A stretch of 64,000 nucleotides of DNA from Chitinimonas arctica (GCF_007431345.1 NZ_CP041730.1:992001-1056000); one strand, 5' to 3'. Positions 52,697-62,182 are shown, counted from the stretch's first letter. The notes: a model not told the origin generated them from the letters alone. Numbers and translations are program-made.

Positions 52697-53491
52697 CTAA
52701 GTGAGTGAGCCAATGCCTTGCAACTGTCCTTCCAGCTTGAACAGGCGGGCGAAGTTGGCCGTGGTGGCGCGCGCCACCTCGTCCACGCCGATTCCGCGCA
52801 GATCGGCGATATGCTCGGCCACATGGCGCACATAGGCGGGCTGGTTCTGCTTGCCGCGAAAAGGCATCGGCGCCAGATAAGGCGAGTCGGTTTCGATCAG
52901 CATCCGCTCCAGCGGAATGGTACGGGCCACTTCCTTCAACTCTTCGGCCTTCTTGAACGTCACGATGCCGGAGAACGAGATATAGAAGTTCTGCGCAATG
53001 GCCGCATCGGCAACCGCCTGCGACTCGGTAAAGCAATGCATGACCCCGCTGGCCTCGCTGGCTCGCTCTTCTGCCATGATGCGCAGGGTATCTTCCGAGG
53101 CACTGCGGGTATGGATGATCAAGGGCTTGCCGCACTGCCTGGCGGCGCGGATATGCACGCGGAAACGCTCGCGCTGCCAATCCAGATCGCCTTCCAGGCG
53201 GTAGTAATCGAGCCCGGTTTCGCCAATAGCGATCACCTTGGGGTGGCGGGCCAGCTCCACCAGCTGTTCGACGGTGGGTTCGACCTCATCCTCGTAATCG
53301 GGATGCACCCCGACCGAGGCGAAGATATGCGGATAGCGCTCCGCCATGGCGATGACATTGGGCCAATGCGGCAGGTTGACCGATACGCACAAGGCGTGGC
53401 TCACCCCATTGGCCGCCATGGCGGCCATGATCTCGTCAGCCTGGGCGGCAAGATCGGGGAAGTCGATATGGCAATGGGAATCGATAAACAT
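52697..53491 (-). CDS. TatD-family metal-dependent hydrolase
   Basis: A 264-residue TIM-barrel deoxyribonuclease-like protein. Metal ligands: DSHCHIDFPD at the N-terminus, GETGLDYYRLEG (about 92), HTRSASEDTL (about 132), HCFTES (about 157) and ETDSPYLAPMPFRG (about 205). Members hydrolyse DNA 3' ends or D-aminoacyl-tRNA-linked substrates; the YcfH/TatD subtype is not decided. Upstream of the PhnP-like gene with a 15-base gap. In related genomes it follows pilZ directly; here a penicillin acylase-like gene lies between. Confidence 0.93.
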   Translation of the reverse strand: MFIDSHCHIDFPDLAAQADEIMAAMAANGVSHALCVSVNLPHWPNVIAMAERYPHIFASVGVHPDYEDEVEPTVEQLVELARHPKVIAIGETGLDYYRLEGDLDWQRERFRVHIRAARQCGKPLIIHTRSASEDTLRIMAEERASEASGVMHCFTESQAVADAAIAQNFYISFSGIVTFKKAEELKEVARTIPLERMLIETDSPYLAPMPFRGKQNQPAYVRHVAEHIADLRGIGVDEVARATTANFARLFKLEGQLQGIGSLT

Positions 53492-53596
53492 GGCGGCAAG
53501 GCTTTGAAAAAATTAGGTGTGCGGCGCAACTTCCGAAGGGAGGGATTCTAACGCGAATCCATCCCGCTTATTCGGCGGTCACGCCAGGCTCCCCGC

Positions 53597-55993
53597 TCAT
53601 TCCCCCCAAATTTCCGGCACGAACTTCAAGGTATGGACCGCCGGCCCCGGCAGGAAAGGCGCGGGCTCTCCCTTCAGCCAGGCCGCATGGCCCGCCAGGA
53701 AATAGGGGCTGAGCGGATGGCCGCTGGGACCGCCAGGCAAGGTCAGGATGCCCTGCTCCTCATGACCGGGCGACACCACCATTCGTTCCGACTGGCCAAA
53801 AGATGGGCCAGCCACGCGCGGCATATGTTCGTCGCCCGCTTGCGCTTCGCCAGACGCGGACAGCCAACTGCCCAGGATACCCAGCCGACGGGCGAAAGGG
53901 TGTTCGATGGAAGTGAGGTTACGCAACCCCCAGCTTGAGGCCTCCAAGGTCGAACCGCTACTGGTCAAGTCGGCGATCACGCGATCGATGGCCGCCAGCT
54001 GCACCGCCCGCCAATCGCTGCGGCCGGGTGGCAGCCAGCCGGGAGGCTGCTCGTCCAGCAAGCGGGCGACCACGGCGGGCCAGCGCGGATTGGCCATGAC
54101 GTAGGTACTCCCTTTCGCCTCCAGCTCGAGTTGCTTATCCAAACCGCCGAACAATTCGGTATACAGGCCATGCATATAGTTGCGGGCCAGCCGATAGCCG
54201 ACCGACTTCACACTGGCATGGCCGTCCCAGCTCTGTTCAAGCAGACGCCGGAATTCACTTCTGGCGGGTTGGCCAGCCAGCGCGGCCGGGTCCAGCACCT
54301 GCAGTGCGCGCTTCCGCCACGCGTCGATAAACAGTGCGCGGTCGTCCAGGCCGATATCGTGCACCGCTTTTTCGTCGGCCTTTTGCAAGGCGGTCAGCCC
54401 GTCGCGTATCTGGCGGGCGCGGGCGCCGATATCGGCGCCGCCGTCGCCCAGCTTGCGGTATTCCGGCCCGGCCAGCTGGCGGTTATTGGCAGTCCAGAGC
54501 TGGCCATCCACGGGATCGAGCAAACGTGGATAATCGGCCGGTGCGCGCGGCGTCTGCCAACCCAGCGGCTGCGTGCTGTCATAGGGAAAGCTGGCGGCAA
54601 GACTCGCATCGCGGCCCGGCAAGGGCCCGGCGATGGTCCAGCCGATATGGCCGGACGCATCGCCGGCCAGCATATTCTGCGCCGGCATGCCGGCACTGTT
54701 GGCTACCGCCAGTGCCGCCGCCAGGTTGGCGGCGCCTTCCATTTCGGCCAAGCGCAAATTGACCGCGCCAGGCTGATGCGCCACCCAGTGGACCGCGTAG
54801 TAGCGGCCACCGATTTCGCGCAGCGGTCCAAGGGAACTCTCCAGCACGGTCATCGCCTGGGGCTCCCCACCCTTTACCCGCAGGATTTCGCGGTGCTGCC
54901 GGACCGTTTCCCAGCCTGCCGCCGTCTTGAAGCGCAAGGGCTGGGCCGGATCGCGTGCCAGTTCCACCAGATCGAGATAATCGCCGTAACTATTGGTAAA
55001 ACCCCAGGCGACCCGGCCATTGCTGCCGACGACCACCAGCGGCGCACCCGGCAAGGTCACACCCGCCACCCGGCGCACCCCACCCTGCCCGTCCGGATAC
55101 TGTAATACCGCCCGATACCAGATATGCGGCAGACGAATGCCCAGGTGCATATCGTCGGCGATCAGCACGCGGCCATCCTTGCTACGGGACGCTGCCAGCG
55201 CCCAGTTATTGCTGCCCACCGAGGAAGAGGCTTCCAGCGCCGTCAACCCTGCCGGCGCCCGCTGGCCCAGCCAGCCAGGCGCGGTGGCCGGAAATGGACC
55301 AAGCGACGGCGCGATGGCAGGCGCATCGATGGGCGTGTCGAATTCAGTTGCTTCGGGCAGCAATACCGCCAATTGTTCCGGTGTGCTATGCGACCGTAGC
55401 CAACCGCGACCGAATTCGCGCCGCTCTTGCTTGCCTTGCAGCTCGAAATACATGGCCCAGACCACCAACAGCGAATCGGCCGGCTGCCACGGTTCCGGCT
55501 GGGTACGCAGTAACCCATATTCGAACGGGCGCGCGCCCAGGGCCGCCAAGCCGGCATTGGCGCCGGCGGTGTAGCGCTCCAGCAGCTGCAGCTCGGCTGC
55601 GGGCAGGGTCTTCAAAGCGGCTTCGGCGCGGGCGCGGAAGCGGTGGAAGCGGTGATCGCGATCCGTCTCCAGAGCTGCCGCACCGACCAGTCCGGCCAGT
55701 TCGCCTGCGGCTACCCGGCGCAATAAATCCATCTGGAAAAAACGATCCTGCCCATGCAGGTAGCCGGTGGCATAAGCCACATCCAAACGGTTCTCGCCAC
55801 GCACGGTGGGCACGCCCTGCCCGTCGCGTTCGACCTGCACCGTACCGGCCAGCCCATGTACGGGCACCTCGCCATCGAGTTGCGGCAGGCTTGCCCGCAA
55901 AAACCCCCACACTGCCATCGCCACCAACAATACCAATAGCAGCAAACCAAACACGGAACGCAACGCCCAGCGGCGCAGTCTAGATGGAGTCAT
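53597..55993 (-). CDS. Penicillin acylase-family Ntn hydrolase
   Basis: A 798-residue protein from ATG 55993; the frame extends 15 codons upstream, but the basic N-terminus plus membrane segment (RRWALRSVFGLLLLVLLVAMAVWGF) starts here. It acts as signal anchor or signal peptide. The alpha-chain region has RDGQGVPTVRGENRLDVAYATGYLHGQDRFFQMD. The autocatalytic site precedes the beta chain at GSNNWALA, whose Ser (about residue 261) becomes the N-terminal nucleophile. The ADDMHLGIRLPHIWY and LWTANNR stretches follow. The family hydrolyses amides such as penicillins or acyl-homoserine lactones; the substrate is not evident. It interrupts the usual pilZ-tatD junction. Confidence 0.9.
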   Translation of the reverse strand: MTPSRLRRWALRSVFGLLLLVLLVAMAVWGFLRASLPQLDGEVPVHGLAGTVQVERDGQGVPTVRGENRLDVAYATGYLHGQDRFFQMDLLRRVAAGELAGLVGAAALETDRDHRFHRFRARAEAALKTLPAAELQLLERYTAGANAGLAALGARPFEYGLLRTQPEPWQPADSLLVVWAMYFELQGKQERREFGRGWLRSHSTPEQLAVLLPEATEFDTPIDAPAIAPSLGPFPATAPGWLGQRAPAGLTALEASSSVGSNNWALAASRSKDGRVLIADDMHLGIRLPHIWYRAVLQYPDGQGGVRRVAGVTLPGAPLVVVGSNGRVAWGFTNSYGDYLDLVELARDPAQPLRFKTAAGWETVRQHREILRVKGGEPQAMTVLESSLGPLREIGGRYYAVHWVAHQPGAVNLRLAEMEGAANLAAALAVANSAGMPAQNMLAGDASGHIGWTIAGPLPGRDASLAASFPYDSTQPLGWQTPRAPADYPRLLDPVDGQLWTANNRQLAGPEYRKLGDGGADIGARARQIRDGLTALQKADEKAVHDIGLDDRALFIDAWRKRALQVLDPAALAGQPARSEFRRLLEQSWDGHASVKSVGYRLARNYMHGLYTELFGGLDKQLELEAKGSTYVMANPRWPAVVARLLDEQPPGWLPPGRSDWRAVQLAAIDRVIADLTSSGSTLEASSWGLRNLTSIEHPFARRLGILGSWLSASGEAQAGDEHMPRVAGPSFGQSERMVVSPGHEEQGILTLPGGPSGHPLSPYFLAGHAAWLKGEPAPFLPGPAVHTLKFVPEIWGE

Positions 55994-56064
55994 CGAAGGC
56001 TCGGGAAATGAGAAGAGGCGAGTGACGGCCGGGAGCACCGGCGGTTCACGCGGTACAGCGACGA

Positions 56065-56445
56065 TTACATGGTATGCGTGGTCCGATTGGACTGAAGTGC
56101 GCCGCCCAGCATGGCTTCGATCTTGTTGCGGGCCTGGTGGCCGGCCTCATTGTCGGAAAACTGCACGCCCACGCCCTGGGTACGGTTGCCATGGGCACCG
56201 GCCGGCGTGATCCAGCTGACCTTGCCCGATACGGCGATACGCGCCGGATCGTCCATCAGTTGCAGCAGCATAAAGACTTCGTCGCCGATGCTGTATGCCT
56301 TGGCGGTAGGGATAAAGATGCCGCCGCCCTTTACAAAGGGCATATAGGCGGCGAACAGGCCCGCTTTTTCTTTGATGCTCAGCGACAACACACCGCCGGC
56401 GCGGGGCGCGGCCATGGCAGCGGCGGGTTTGGGAGCTTCGGCCAT
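56065..56445 (-). CDS. PilZ-domain protein (type IV pilus assembly PilZ-like)
   Basis: A 126-residue protein with a PilZ beta-barrel: GGVLSLSIKEKAGLFAAYMPFVKGGGIFIPT, then DEVFMLLQLMDD and a GVGVQFSDNEAG end. It lacks a clear RxxxR c-di-GMP motif at the barrel start, as in canonical Neisseria/Xanthomonas-type PilZ, which acts in pilus assembly without binding the nucleotide. It stands after holB in the conserved mltG-tmk-holB-pilZ cluster, with 8 bases between holB and this gene's end in the reading direction. Confidence 0.9.
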   Translation of the reverse strand: MAEAPKPAAAMAAPRAGGVLSLSIKEKAGLFAAYMPFVKGGGIFIPTAKAYSIGDEVFMLLQLMDDPARIAVSGKVSWITPAGAHGNRTQGVGVQFSDNEAGHQARNKIEAMLGGALQSNRTTHTM

Positions 56446-56453
56446 AAGGTTTT

Positions 56454-57464
56454 CTATCCTTTGTTCATAGGTCGTACGGCTTGCTGGTAGCCGAATAGCA
56501 ATTGTTCAAAAACCAGCCTGGCATTCAGTGGGTGGCTGGAAAACTTCCTGGCCTCCAGCACGGTGTCGTGATACCGCATCAGGCGAACCGGGTCCAGCGC
56601 CTTGGCCAACGATCCCAGTCGGCCGGCTTCATCCGGATAATAGCGGATTGACTCGGCCAGGCCCAAACTTGCCAGATCGTGCAGCCAGCGGGACAGCCAG
56701 TCGGTGACCCGCGCCACTTCCATTTTCTGCTTGTCCAGACGCTCGGCCAAAGCCAAGGGATCGAGCTGGCGAGGGTCGGCCAATTCGGCCAGGAAGGCCC
56801 GCCGCGCGGCCAGCGTCTCGGCATCGGCGCGCTCGATGGCCGCCAAGGGGGCGCCGCCGGCCTCGGCCAACTGACTCTCGGCATCCGCCAGACGCTGCCC
56901 CGACAACCAGGCAAGCGCCTCGGCCTTGGCCGGCAGCGGCAGGGCCAGACGCCGGCAGCGGCTGCGTATGGTAGGCAACAAGCGGCGCCATTGATGGCTG
57001 ACCAGGATGAATATGGCGCCGGCCGGGGGCTCTTCCAGCGTTTTCAAGAGGGCATTGGCGGCAGCCAGGTTCAGCGCCTCGGCTGGCTGGATCAGCGTAA
57101 CGCGGCGACCGCCCCGATGCGCGCTCAAGTGGACGAACTGGTTCAAGTCGCGCACCTGGTCCACCGTGATCCAGGCTGAGGGTTTCTTCTTGGCCTTGCT
57201 GTCCGACTCCTCGTCCTCGTCCTCCACCACCGGCGTCAGCTCCCGAAAATCCGGGTGATTGCCGGCCTGCAACCAATTGCAGGCATCGCATACCCCGCAG
57301 GGCCGCACGGCCATGCTTGCCTCGCACAGCAGGGCCTGGGCCAGATGGCGGCCAAACGCCTGCTTGCCGATCCCGGGTTCGCCGGTCAGCAAGAGCGCGT
57401 GCGGCAGCCGCTCGCCTTGCGCGATCAAGGCCTGCCAGTCGGATTGTTGCCAGGGGTAGAGCAT
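56454..57464 (-). CDS. holB: DNA polymerase III subunit delta'
   Basis: A 336-residue clamp-loader subunit from ATG 57464; the upstream extension to 57764 translates low-complexity sequence and is not used. Marks: LPHALLLTGEPGIGKQAFG (P-loop-like, about 21-39), a zinc module with CEASM...CGVCDACNW (about 48-62), and VTLIQPAEALNLAAANALLKTLEEPP (about 125). An insert of Asp/Glu/Ser (EDEDEESDSKAKK) around residue 80 is unusual in its acidity. Part of the conserved tmk-holB-pilZ block; tmk lies 38 bases upstream. Confidence 0.93.
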   Translation of the reverse strand: MLYPWQQSDWQALIAQGERLPHALLLTGEPGIGKQAFGRHLAQALLCEASMAVRPCGVCDACNWLQAGNHPDFRELTPVVEDEDEESDSKAKKKPSAWITVDQVRDLNQFVHLSAHRGGRRVTLIQPAEALNLAAANALLKTLEEPPAGAIFILVSHQWRRLLPTIRSRCRRLALPLPAKAEALAWLSGQRLADAESQLAEAGGAPLAAIERADAETLAARRAFLAELADPRQLDPLALAERLDKQKMEVARVTDWLSRWLHDLASLGLAESIRYYPDEAGRLGSLAKALDPVRLMRYHDTVLEARKFSSHPLNARLVFEQLLFGYQQAVRPMNKG

Positions 57465-57502
57465 GGAGGGACCGATCGGAATGGGTACGCGAACAGGCTG
57501 CC

Positions 57503-58120
57503 TTAAGCGGCCAGCAGCTGGGCTAATTCGGCCTGGATGGCGGTGATCGACCGGCTGGCATCGATCACGCGCATCCGGCCTGCCGAGGCGGCGGCCCGGG
57601 CATGGTAAGCGTCCCGCACCCGTTCGAAAAACGCATCCTGCTCGCGTTCGAAACGGTCCAGCTCGCGGCCATTGGCCAAGCGGGCCCGGCTGACTTCCAG
57701 GGGCACGTCGAACAACAGCGTCAGGTCCGGCTGCAGCAAGCCCTGCTCGCGTCCCTGTACCCATTGTTCCAGCATGGTGAACTTATCCAGGGCCAAGCCG
57801 CGGCCGCCGACCTGGTAGGCATGGGTGGCATCGGTAAAGCGGTCGCATACCACCCAGCGCCCGGCGGCCAGCGCCGGCTCGATGACCTGGGCCAGATGTT
57901 CGCGGCGAACGGCAAACATCAGCAGGGCCTCGGTTTCCAGATGCATGGGCTGCTTGAGCAGTAGCTCGCGCAATTGCTCGCCCAGCGGGGTACCGCCCGG
58001 CTCGCGGGTGACCAGATGGTCGATGCCGCGTTCGGCCAGGTGGGCCGTCAGCCAGCTCAGATGGGTACTCTTGCCGGCGCCGTCCAGGCCTTCCAGGCTG
58101 ATAAAACGTCCTTGCGCCAT
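57503..58120 (-). CDS. tmk: Thymidylate kinase
   Basis: Converts dTMP to dTDP with ATP (205 residues, cytoplasmic). P-loop is FISLEGLDGAGKSTHLSW (residues 5-22), the DR(Y/F/H) motif is VCDRFTDATHAYQ (about 93), and the lid has RLANGRELDRFE. The REPGGTPLGEQLRELLL loop near residue 38 is diagnostic. It starts one base after the mltG stop (TAATATG). Confidence 0.97.
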   Translation of the reverse strand: MAQGRFISLEGLDGAGKSTHLSWLTAHLAERGIDHLVTREPGGTPLGEQLRELLLKQPMHLETEALLMFAVRREHLAQVIEPALAAGRWVVCDRFTDATHAYQVGGRGLALDKFTMLEQWVQGREQGLLQPDLTLLFDVPLEVSRARLANGRELDRFEREQDAFFERVRDAYHARAAASAGRMRVIDASRSITAIQAELAQLLAA

Positions 58121-58121
58121 A

Positions 58122-59165
58122 TTATTTGGCTCCCAGCTGATAGCGGCGTACCGCTTGGTTATGTTCGGTCAGCGTCGTGGAGAAATACGATGAGCCGTCG
58201 CCCTTGGCGACAAAATACAGGGCTTGCGACTGGGCCGGCCGGGTGGCCGCCAGCAAGGCGGCTTGTCCGGGCATGGCAATCGGGGTCGGCGGCAGACCAC
58301 CGCGGGTATAGGTGTTCCAGGGCGTATCGGTTTCCAGATCGACCCGGCGCAGATTGCCGTCGAAGCGCTCACCCAGCCCGTAGATCACGGTCGGATCGGT
58401 CTGCAAGCGCATACCCTGGGCCAGCCGGTTCATGAAAACCGAGGAGATCATGCTTCTATCCCGCGCCGCGCCGGTTTCCTTCTCGATAATGGACGCCAGG
58501 GTCAGCGCCTCATAGGGCGAAGCCAGCGGCAGATTGGCGGCGCGTGCCCCCCAGGCGGCCTTCAGTTGCCGCTCCATCGCCTCCTGGGCGCGCTTGAGCA
58601 CCTGCACATCGGAACTCTGCTTGGCGAAGTGATAGGTATCGGGGAAGAACAAGCCCTCCGGACTCTGCGCCTTGCTGCCCAGCGCGGCCAGCAGGGCGGC
58701 GTCATCCATGGCGGCGCTGTCGTGGCGCAGATCCGGGTCGCGCGCCAAGGCCGCCTTGACCTGCCGCCAGTTCCAGCCTTCCACGATGGTCAGGCTGGCA
58801 CTGCTGACATCGCCATCGGTCAGCTTGGCCAGCAATTCCAGGGGGGTCAAGGGCTGGCTCAGTTCATAGCTGCCGGCCTTGATACGCATGGCATCGCCGT
58901 TCAGGCGCGCAATGATGGTCAGTAGCCAGGGGTGTTCCAGCAGTCCCTCGGCCTCCAGCTGGTTCGCCACGGTGCGCATATTGCCGCCGCGCTCCACCAC
59001 GAAACTGCGCGGCAATTCGGCCAGCGGCTGGGGGGTATGGATATAGCGCCAGACATAGGCGCCGGCGGGTACCAGCACCAACAATACCAACAGGATGGCG
59101 AGCCGGCTGAACACCTGGACCACGCCCCTGCGTGGCTTAGCGGATTGCTTCTTCTTACGTGCCAA
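58122..59165 (-). CDS. mltG: Endolytic transglycosylase MltG
   Basis: A 347-residue bitopic enzyme that cleaves nascent peptidoglycan strands and sets glycan length. One N-terminal membrane helix (FSRLAILLVLLVLVPAGAYVW, about 19-39), a LysM-like start of the periplasmic part, and YceG catalytic region with LASIIEKETGAARDRSMISSVF (Glu about residue 230) and LQTDPTVIYGLGERFDG, ending PGQAALLAATRP and YFVAKGDGSSYFSTTL. The start is TTG at 59165, one base after the helicase stop; no ATG fits before the membrane helix. Confidence 0.95.
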   Translation of the reverse strand: MARKKKQSAKPRRGVVQVFSRLAILLVLLVLVPAGAYVWRYIHTPQPLAELPRSFVVERGGNMRTVANQLEAEGLLEHPWLLTIIARLNGDAMRIKAGSYELSQPLTPLELLAKLTDGDVSSASLTIVEGWNWRQVKAALARDPDLRHDSAAMDDAALLAALGSKAQSPEGLFFPDTYHFAKQSSDVQVLKRAQEAMERQLKAAWGARAANLPLASPYEALTLASIIEKETGAARDRSMISSVFMNRLAQGMRLQTDPTVIYGLGERFDGNLRRVDLETDTPWNTYTRGGLPPTPIAMPGQAALLAATRPAQSQALYFVAKGDGSSYFSTTLTEHNQAVRRYQLGAK

Positions 59166-59166
59166 T

Positions 59167-61221
59167 TCAGTCTTCCACGGTTTCGGTTGCCGGCTGGTCG
59201 CCTTGCGACCGGGTCTTCATACGGGCAAAAAAGCGCTCCACCACGCCCGCCTCGCGGGTACGCAGCATCGGTGGCAGCGCCTTCCAGATCTGCTTGCCAT
59301 AGGGTTTTTCGACCAGGCGCGGATCGCAGATCATCAGCACGCCCTGGTCGGTCTCGTCGCGTATCAGCCGGCCGGCGCCCTGCTTCAGGGTAATGGCCGC
59401 ACGCGGCAGCTGATACTCGATAAAGGCGTTGCGGCCGGCCTTGTTGATCTTGTCGATACGGGCCGCCAGGACCGGATCGTCCGGTGCGGCGAACGGTAGT
59501 TTATCGATCACGACAAGACGCAACTGCTCCCCCTTGACGTCGATACCTTCCCAGAAGGTCTGGCTGGCAACCAGGATGGCATTCGGCTGGGTGCGGAAGC
59601 GTTCCAGCAATTCGGTACGGGTACCCTCGCCTTGCAACAGGATGGGATAGTCCAACCCCAGGCCGGCCAGGCGGGTTTTGATCAGCTCATGGGCCTCGCG
59701 CATGGCCCGCAGGCTGGTGAATAGCAGGAAGGCGTGGCCTTCGGCCAACTGGACCAGCGGCAAGGCTGCTTCCACCACCGCCGCGGTATAGTCGCGGCTG
59801 TTCGGCTCGGGCAGGCCTTGCGGCACATAGAGCAGCGCTTGCTGCTTGTAATCGAACGGCGACTCCCACGTGCCCTGATCGGCCTCCCACAGGCCCATTT
59901 CATGGGTGTAGTGCTTGAAATTGCCGTTCATGGCCAGGGTGGCGCTGGTAAATACCCAGGCCCGCTCCCCGTCCATCTGCCGGGCAAACAGCCGGGCGAT
60001 ATCCAGCGGGGTGATATTGAGCTGGAAGCCGTGGGGGCTGACTTCCATCCAGAACACATCATCCGAGCCAGGCTCGGCGGCCGCATCCTTGCCGGCCTCG
60101 GCAACGGCCGGCTTGCTTGCCGCCGCTGCGGCAGCCTCGAAGGTCGGCGCCCGCAGGCCGGCGCACCAGCTACGCAGCACCGCCAATTGCTCGGCGGCCC
60201 GGCGCCGGCAGTTCTCCAGACCTTCCGAACGTTCCGCCTGGTCGGCCAACAGCTCGAACAGCTTGCCCAGCGCGCCTTCCAGGTCGCCCAGGGCGGCATG
60301 GAAGCGCTCGTTGTCGGCCAGCAGGTGCTGGGGCGAACGCAGGCTGTCCTGCTCGAAGACCAGGCGTAGATCGCGGGTCGCCTTGTCCAAGGCCATTGCG
60401 GCGGCGGGCAGATGGACGAAATCCTTGGCGGCCGCCAAGGCCTCTTCGCGGCTATCGCGCGCCAGCTCCAGCAGCGCACCCGAGGCCACCGTCTCGCCGA
60501 AGAACAGGCTGGCCACCTCGGGCAACTGGTGGGCTTCGTCGAAAATCACGGTATTGCAACGGGGCAGCAGCTCGCCTGCGCCTTCGTCCTTGAGCCACAC
60601 ATCGGCGAAGAACAAATGGTGGTTGACCACCACCACGTCCGCCTCCAGGGCCTGCCGGCGCGCCTGCATCACAAAGCAGTCCTGGTGATTGGGGCATTCC
60701 GAACCCAGGCAGTTATCGCGGGTGGACACAGCCTGCTGCCACACCGGCGCCGATTCGGGCACCGCCGAACAACCCGACTTGTCGCCGTCACGCGAAGTGG
60801 CGGCGAAACGGGCGATGGCATGCAGATGGGTCACATCTTCCTTGCGGGCAAAGCGGCCGTCGGCCAGCGCCCGTTCAAGGTGATAGGTACAGACGTAGTT
60901 GGCGCGGCCCTTCAGCAAGGCAATGCTGACCGGCACCTTCAGCGCCGTCCTGACCTTGGGCAGATCGCGGTGGAATAATTGGTCCTGCAGCGTCTTGGTA
61001 CCGGTGGAAACGATCACCTTGCCGCCCGACAGCAGGGCCGGCACCAGATAGGCGTAGGTCTTGCCGGTTCCGGTCCCCGCCTCGGCGATCAGGGCCTTCT
61101 TGCCGCGAATGGCGCGCTGGACCGCCTCGGCCATCTCCCGCTGCTGGGCGCGCGGCCGATAGCCCGGCATGGCTTGGCTGAACAAGCCGCCTTCGTCGAA
61201 TACATCGGCAAGAGTGGTCAC
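59167..61221 (-). CDS. DinG/YoaA-like ATP-dependent DNA helicase
   Basis: A 684-residue superfamily 2 helicase. I choose GTG 61221 because VTTLADVFDEGGLFSQAMPGYRPR matches the family start; an ATG at 61266 would add 15 residues. Walker A is EAGTGTGKTYAYL (about 44). Four cysteines near residues 110-175 (NYVCTYH, DNCLGSECPNHQDC) can hold an iron-sulfur cluster as in XPD/DinG. DEAHQLPE (about 225) is the DEAH box; GTRTELLERFRTQPNAILVASQTFWEGIDV (motifs V/VI region) follows. This is the YoaA type, linked to repair at stalled forks. First gene of a run with mltG; promoter-like sequence lies near 61260. Confidence 0.9.
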   Translation of the reverse strand: MTTLADVFDEGGLFSQAMPGYRPRAQQREMAEAVQRAIRGKKALIAEAGTGTGKTYAYLVPALLSGGKVIVSTGTKTLQDQLFHRDLPKVRTALKVPVSIALLKGRANYVCTYHLERALADGRFARKEDVTHLHAIARFAATSRDGDKSGCSAVPESAPVWQQAVSTRDNCLGSECPNHQDCFVMQARRQALEADVVVVNHHLFFADVWLKDEGAGELLPRCNTVIFDEAHQLPEVASLFFGETVASGALLELARDSREEALAAAKDFVHLPAAAMALDKATRDLRLVFEQDSLRSPQHLLADNERFHAALGDLEGALGKLFELLADQAERSEGLENCRRRAAEQLAVLRSWCAGLRAPTFEAAAAAASKPAVAEAGKDAAAEPGSDDVFWMEVSPHGFQLNITPLDIARLFARQMDGERAWVFTSATLAMNGNFKHYTHEMGLWEADQGTWESPFDYKQQALLYVPQGLPEPNSRDYTAAVVEAALPLVQLAEGHAFLLFTSLRAMREAHELIKTRLAGLGLDYPILLQGEGTRTELLERFRTQPNAILVASQTFWEGIDVKGEQLRLVVIDKLPFAAPDDPVLAARIDKINKAGRNAFIEYQLPRAAITLKQGAGRLIRDETDQGVLMICDPRLVEKPYGKQIWKALPPMLRTREAGVVERFFARMKTRSQGDQPATETVED

Positions 61222-61388
61222 GGAAATTTGGGCTGCTAAGGAAAAAAGGCGCAACGATTCTAGCATGGGCCCGTTGCGGCCGGGCCGACGTCCGGGACAA
61301 GGATGGGCCGGCCCCGCTTGATCACCAACCCAGCATGCCGGCAATCGGCTTTCGCCGGTAAAACAGCGGTCACCTTCTGGAAAAGAAA

Positions 61389-61410
61389 ACGCCGCTCGAA
61401 AAAGCGGCGC
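61389..61410 (-). terminator. Terminator after the YjfB-like gene
   Basis: CGCCGCT/AGCGGCG stem with a 6-base loop; on the minus strand it is followed by TTTTCTTTTC. It lies 32 bases beyond the stop of the small motility-like gene. Confidence 0.8.
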
Positions 61411-61441
61411 TCAGCGATAGCAGTTGTACGATCTCAACCCT

Positions 61442-61630
61442 TTAAGCCCGGACATCGATCCGGTTACCCAGATTGGGCGGGTTACTGGGCTGCGGCAGGG
61501 CTTGCAGCAAGGTCATGGCATTCTGCTGCTGAATGTCCATCGATTTGCGCAATACCATGATCGCCGCCGTATTGGCCGTCTGCACCGCGGCCATATCGGA
61601 TGCCGTACTGGCGATGCTGGAAACATCCAT
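61442..61630 (-). CDS. YjfB-like putative motility protein
   Basis: A 62-residue acidic-neutral helical protein of the YjfB family (a small conserved protein with unassigned function, often annotated as putative motility protein). Typical features are the start MDVSSIASTASDMAA, the helix LRKSMDIQQQNAMTLLQALP and a short tail. It has its own terminator. No flagellar genes lie in the window, so its role is unsupported here. Confidence 0.82.
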   Translation of the reverse strand: MDVSSIASTASDMAAVQTANTAAIMVLRKSMDIQQQNAMTLLQALPQPSNPPNLGNRIDVRA

Positions 61631-61714
61631 GGCTTCTCCTCTTTACGCCCGAAAACTCCAGGCAATCCATCGCTCCGCACAGGGGACCTGCGCGGCCGAT
61701 GGACAAGATATCGG

Positions 61715-62080
61715 CTACCGTGAGCGTTTCTTTAGCGGTTTTTTCCGATTTTTAATCGGCTTGGCCTTGCCCGCCATGAGGTTACGGCGCTGGCCCACCG
61801 TCTTGCCCTTGGCGGCACGACGTTCGGCCAGGGTCTCGCGGCGCGTTTCCGCGCGCGATTTGGGGCGCTTGCCGCTAACGACCGGCTCGGCCGCGGCTGG
61901 GGTATCGCCCAGCAGGGGGGCATCGGCCTTGACCGGAGCGGGAAGGCTGGCAGGCGGGGCGGCCACGATGGGCTCGGCTTGGCTACCCTCCGCCATGGCG
62001 GGAAGGGCAAAGGCTAAAACAAGCACGGCACCGGCAAGGCGTTGGAGAATGCCGGAACACGGTAGGGAATTCGATAGCAT
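61715..62080 (-). CDS. Small secreted basic protein of unknown function
   Basis: A 121-residue protein with a signal peptide (LAGAVLVLAFALPAMAEG, cleavage after about 31), an Ala/Pro-rich middle and a strongly basic C-terminal 45 residues (PKSRAETRRETLAERRAAKGK ... NRKKPLKKRSR). No family is recognised. The basic tail suggests binding to nucleic acid or to acidic envelope polymers; both are guesses. It stands alone between the YjfB-like gene and dapC. Confidence 0.6.
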   Translation of the reverse strand: MLSNSLPCSGILQRLAGAVLVLAFALPAMAEGSQAEPIVAAPPASLPAPVKADAPLLGDTPAAAEPVVSGKRPKSRAETRRETLAERRAAKGKTVGQRRNLMAGKAKPIKNRKKPLKKRSR

Positions 62081-62176
62081 GCGGGACTCCTGGGTCGTAC
62101 GGTAACGCGAAGCCGGCTAGTTTAACGTGAAAGATCGCAAAGCAGCCGACAAGCCCACGCGAGCCGTAAAGCTCCT

Positions 62177-62182
62177 TATAAT
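62177..62182 (+). promoter_or_regulatory. -10 box of the dapC promoter
   Basis: Perfect TATAAT, 32 bases before the dapC ATG. The -35 region (around 62154-62160) is weak, so the promoter may rely on an extended element or activator. Confidence 0.5.

Noticed and set aside
57465..57764. Extended N-terminus of holB
   Set aside because: Arg/Gly/Pro-rich translation typical of an out-of-gene reading through tmk; the family starts at MLYPWQQ.
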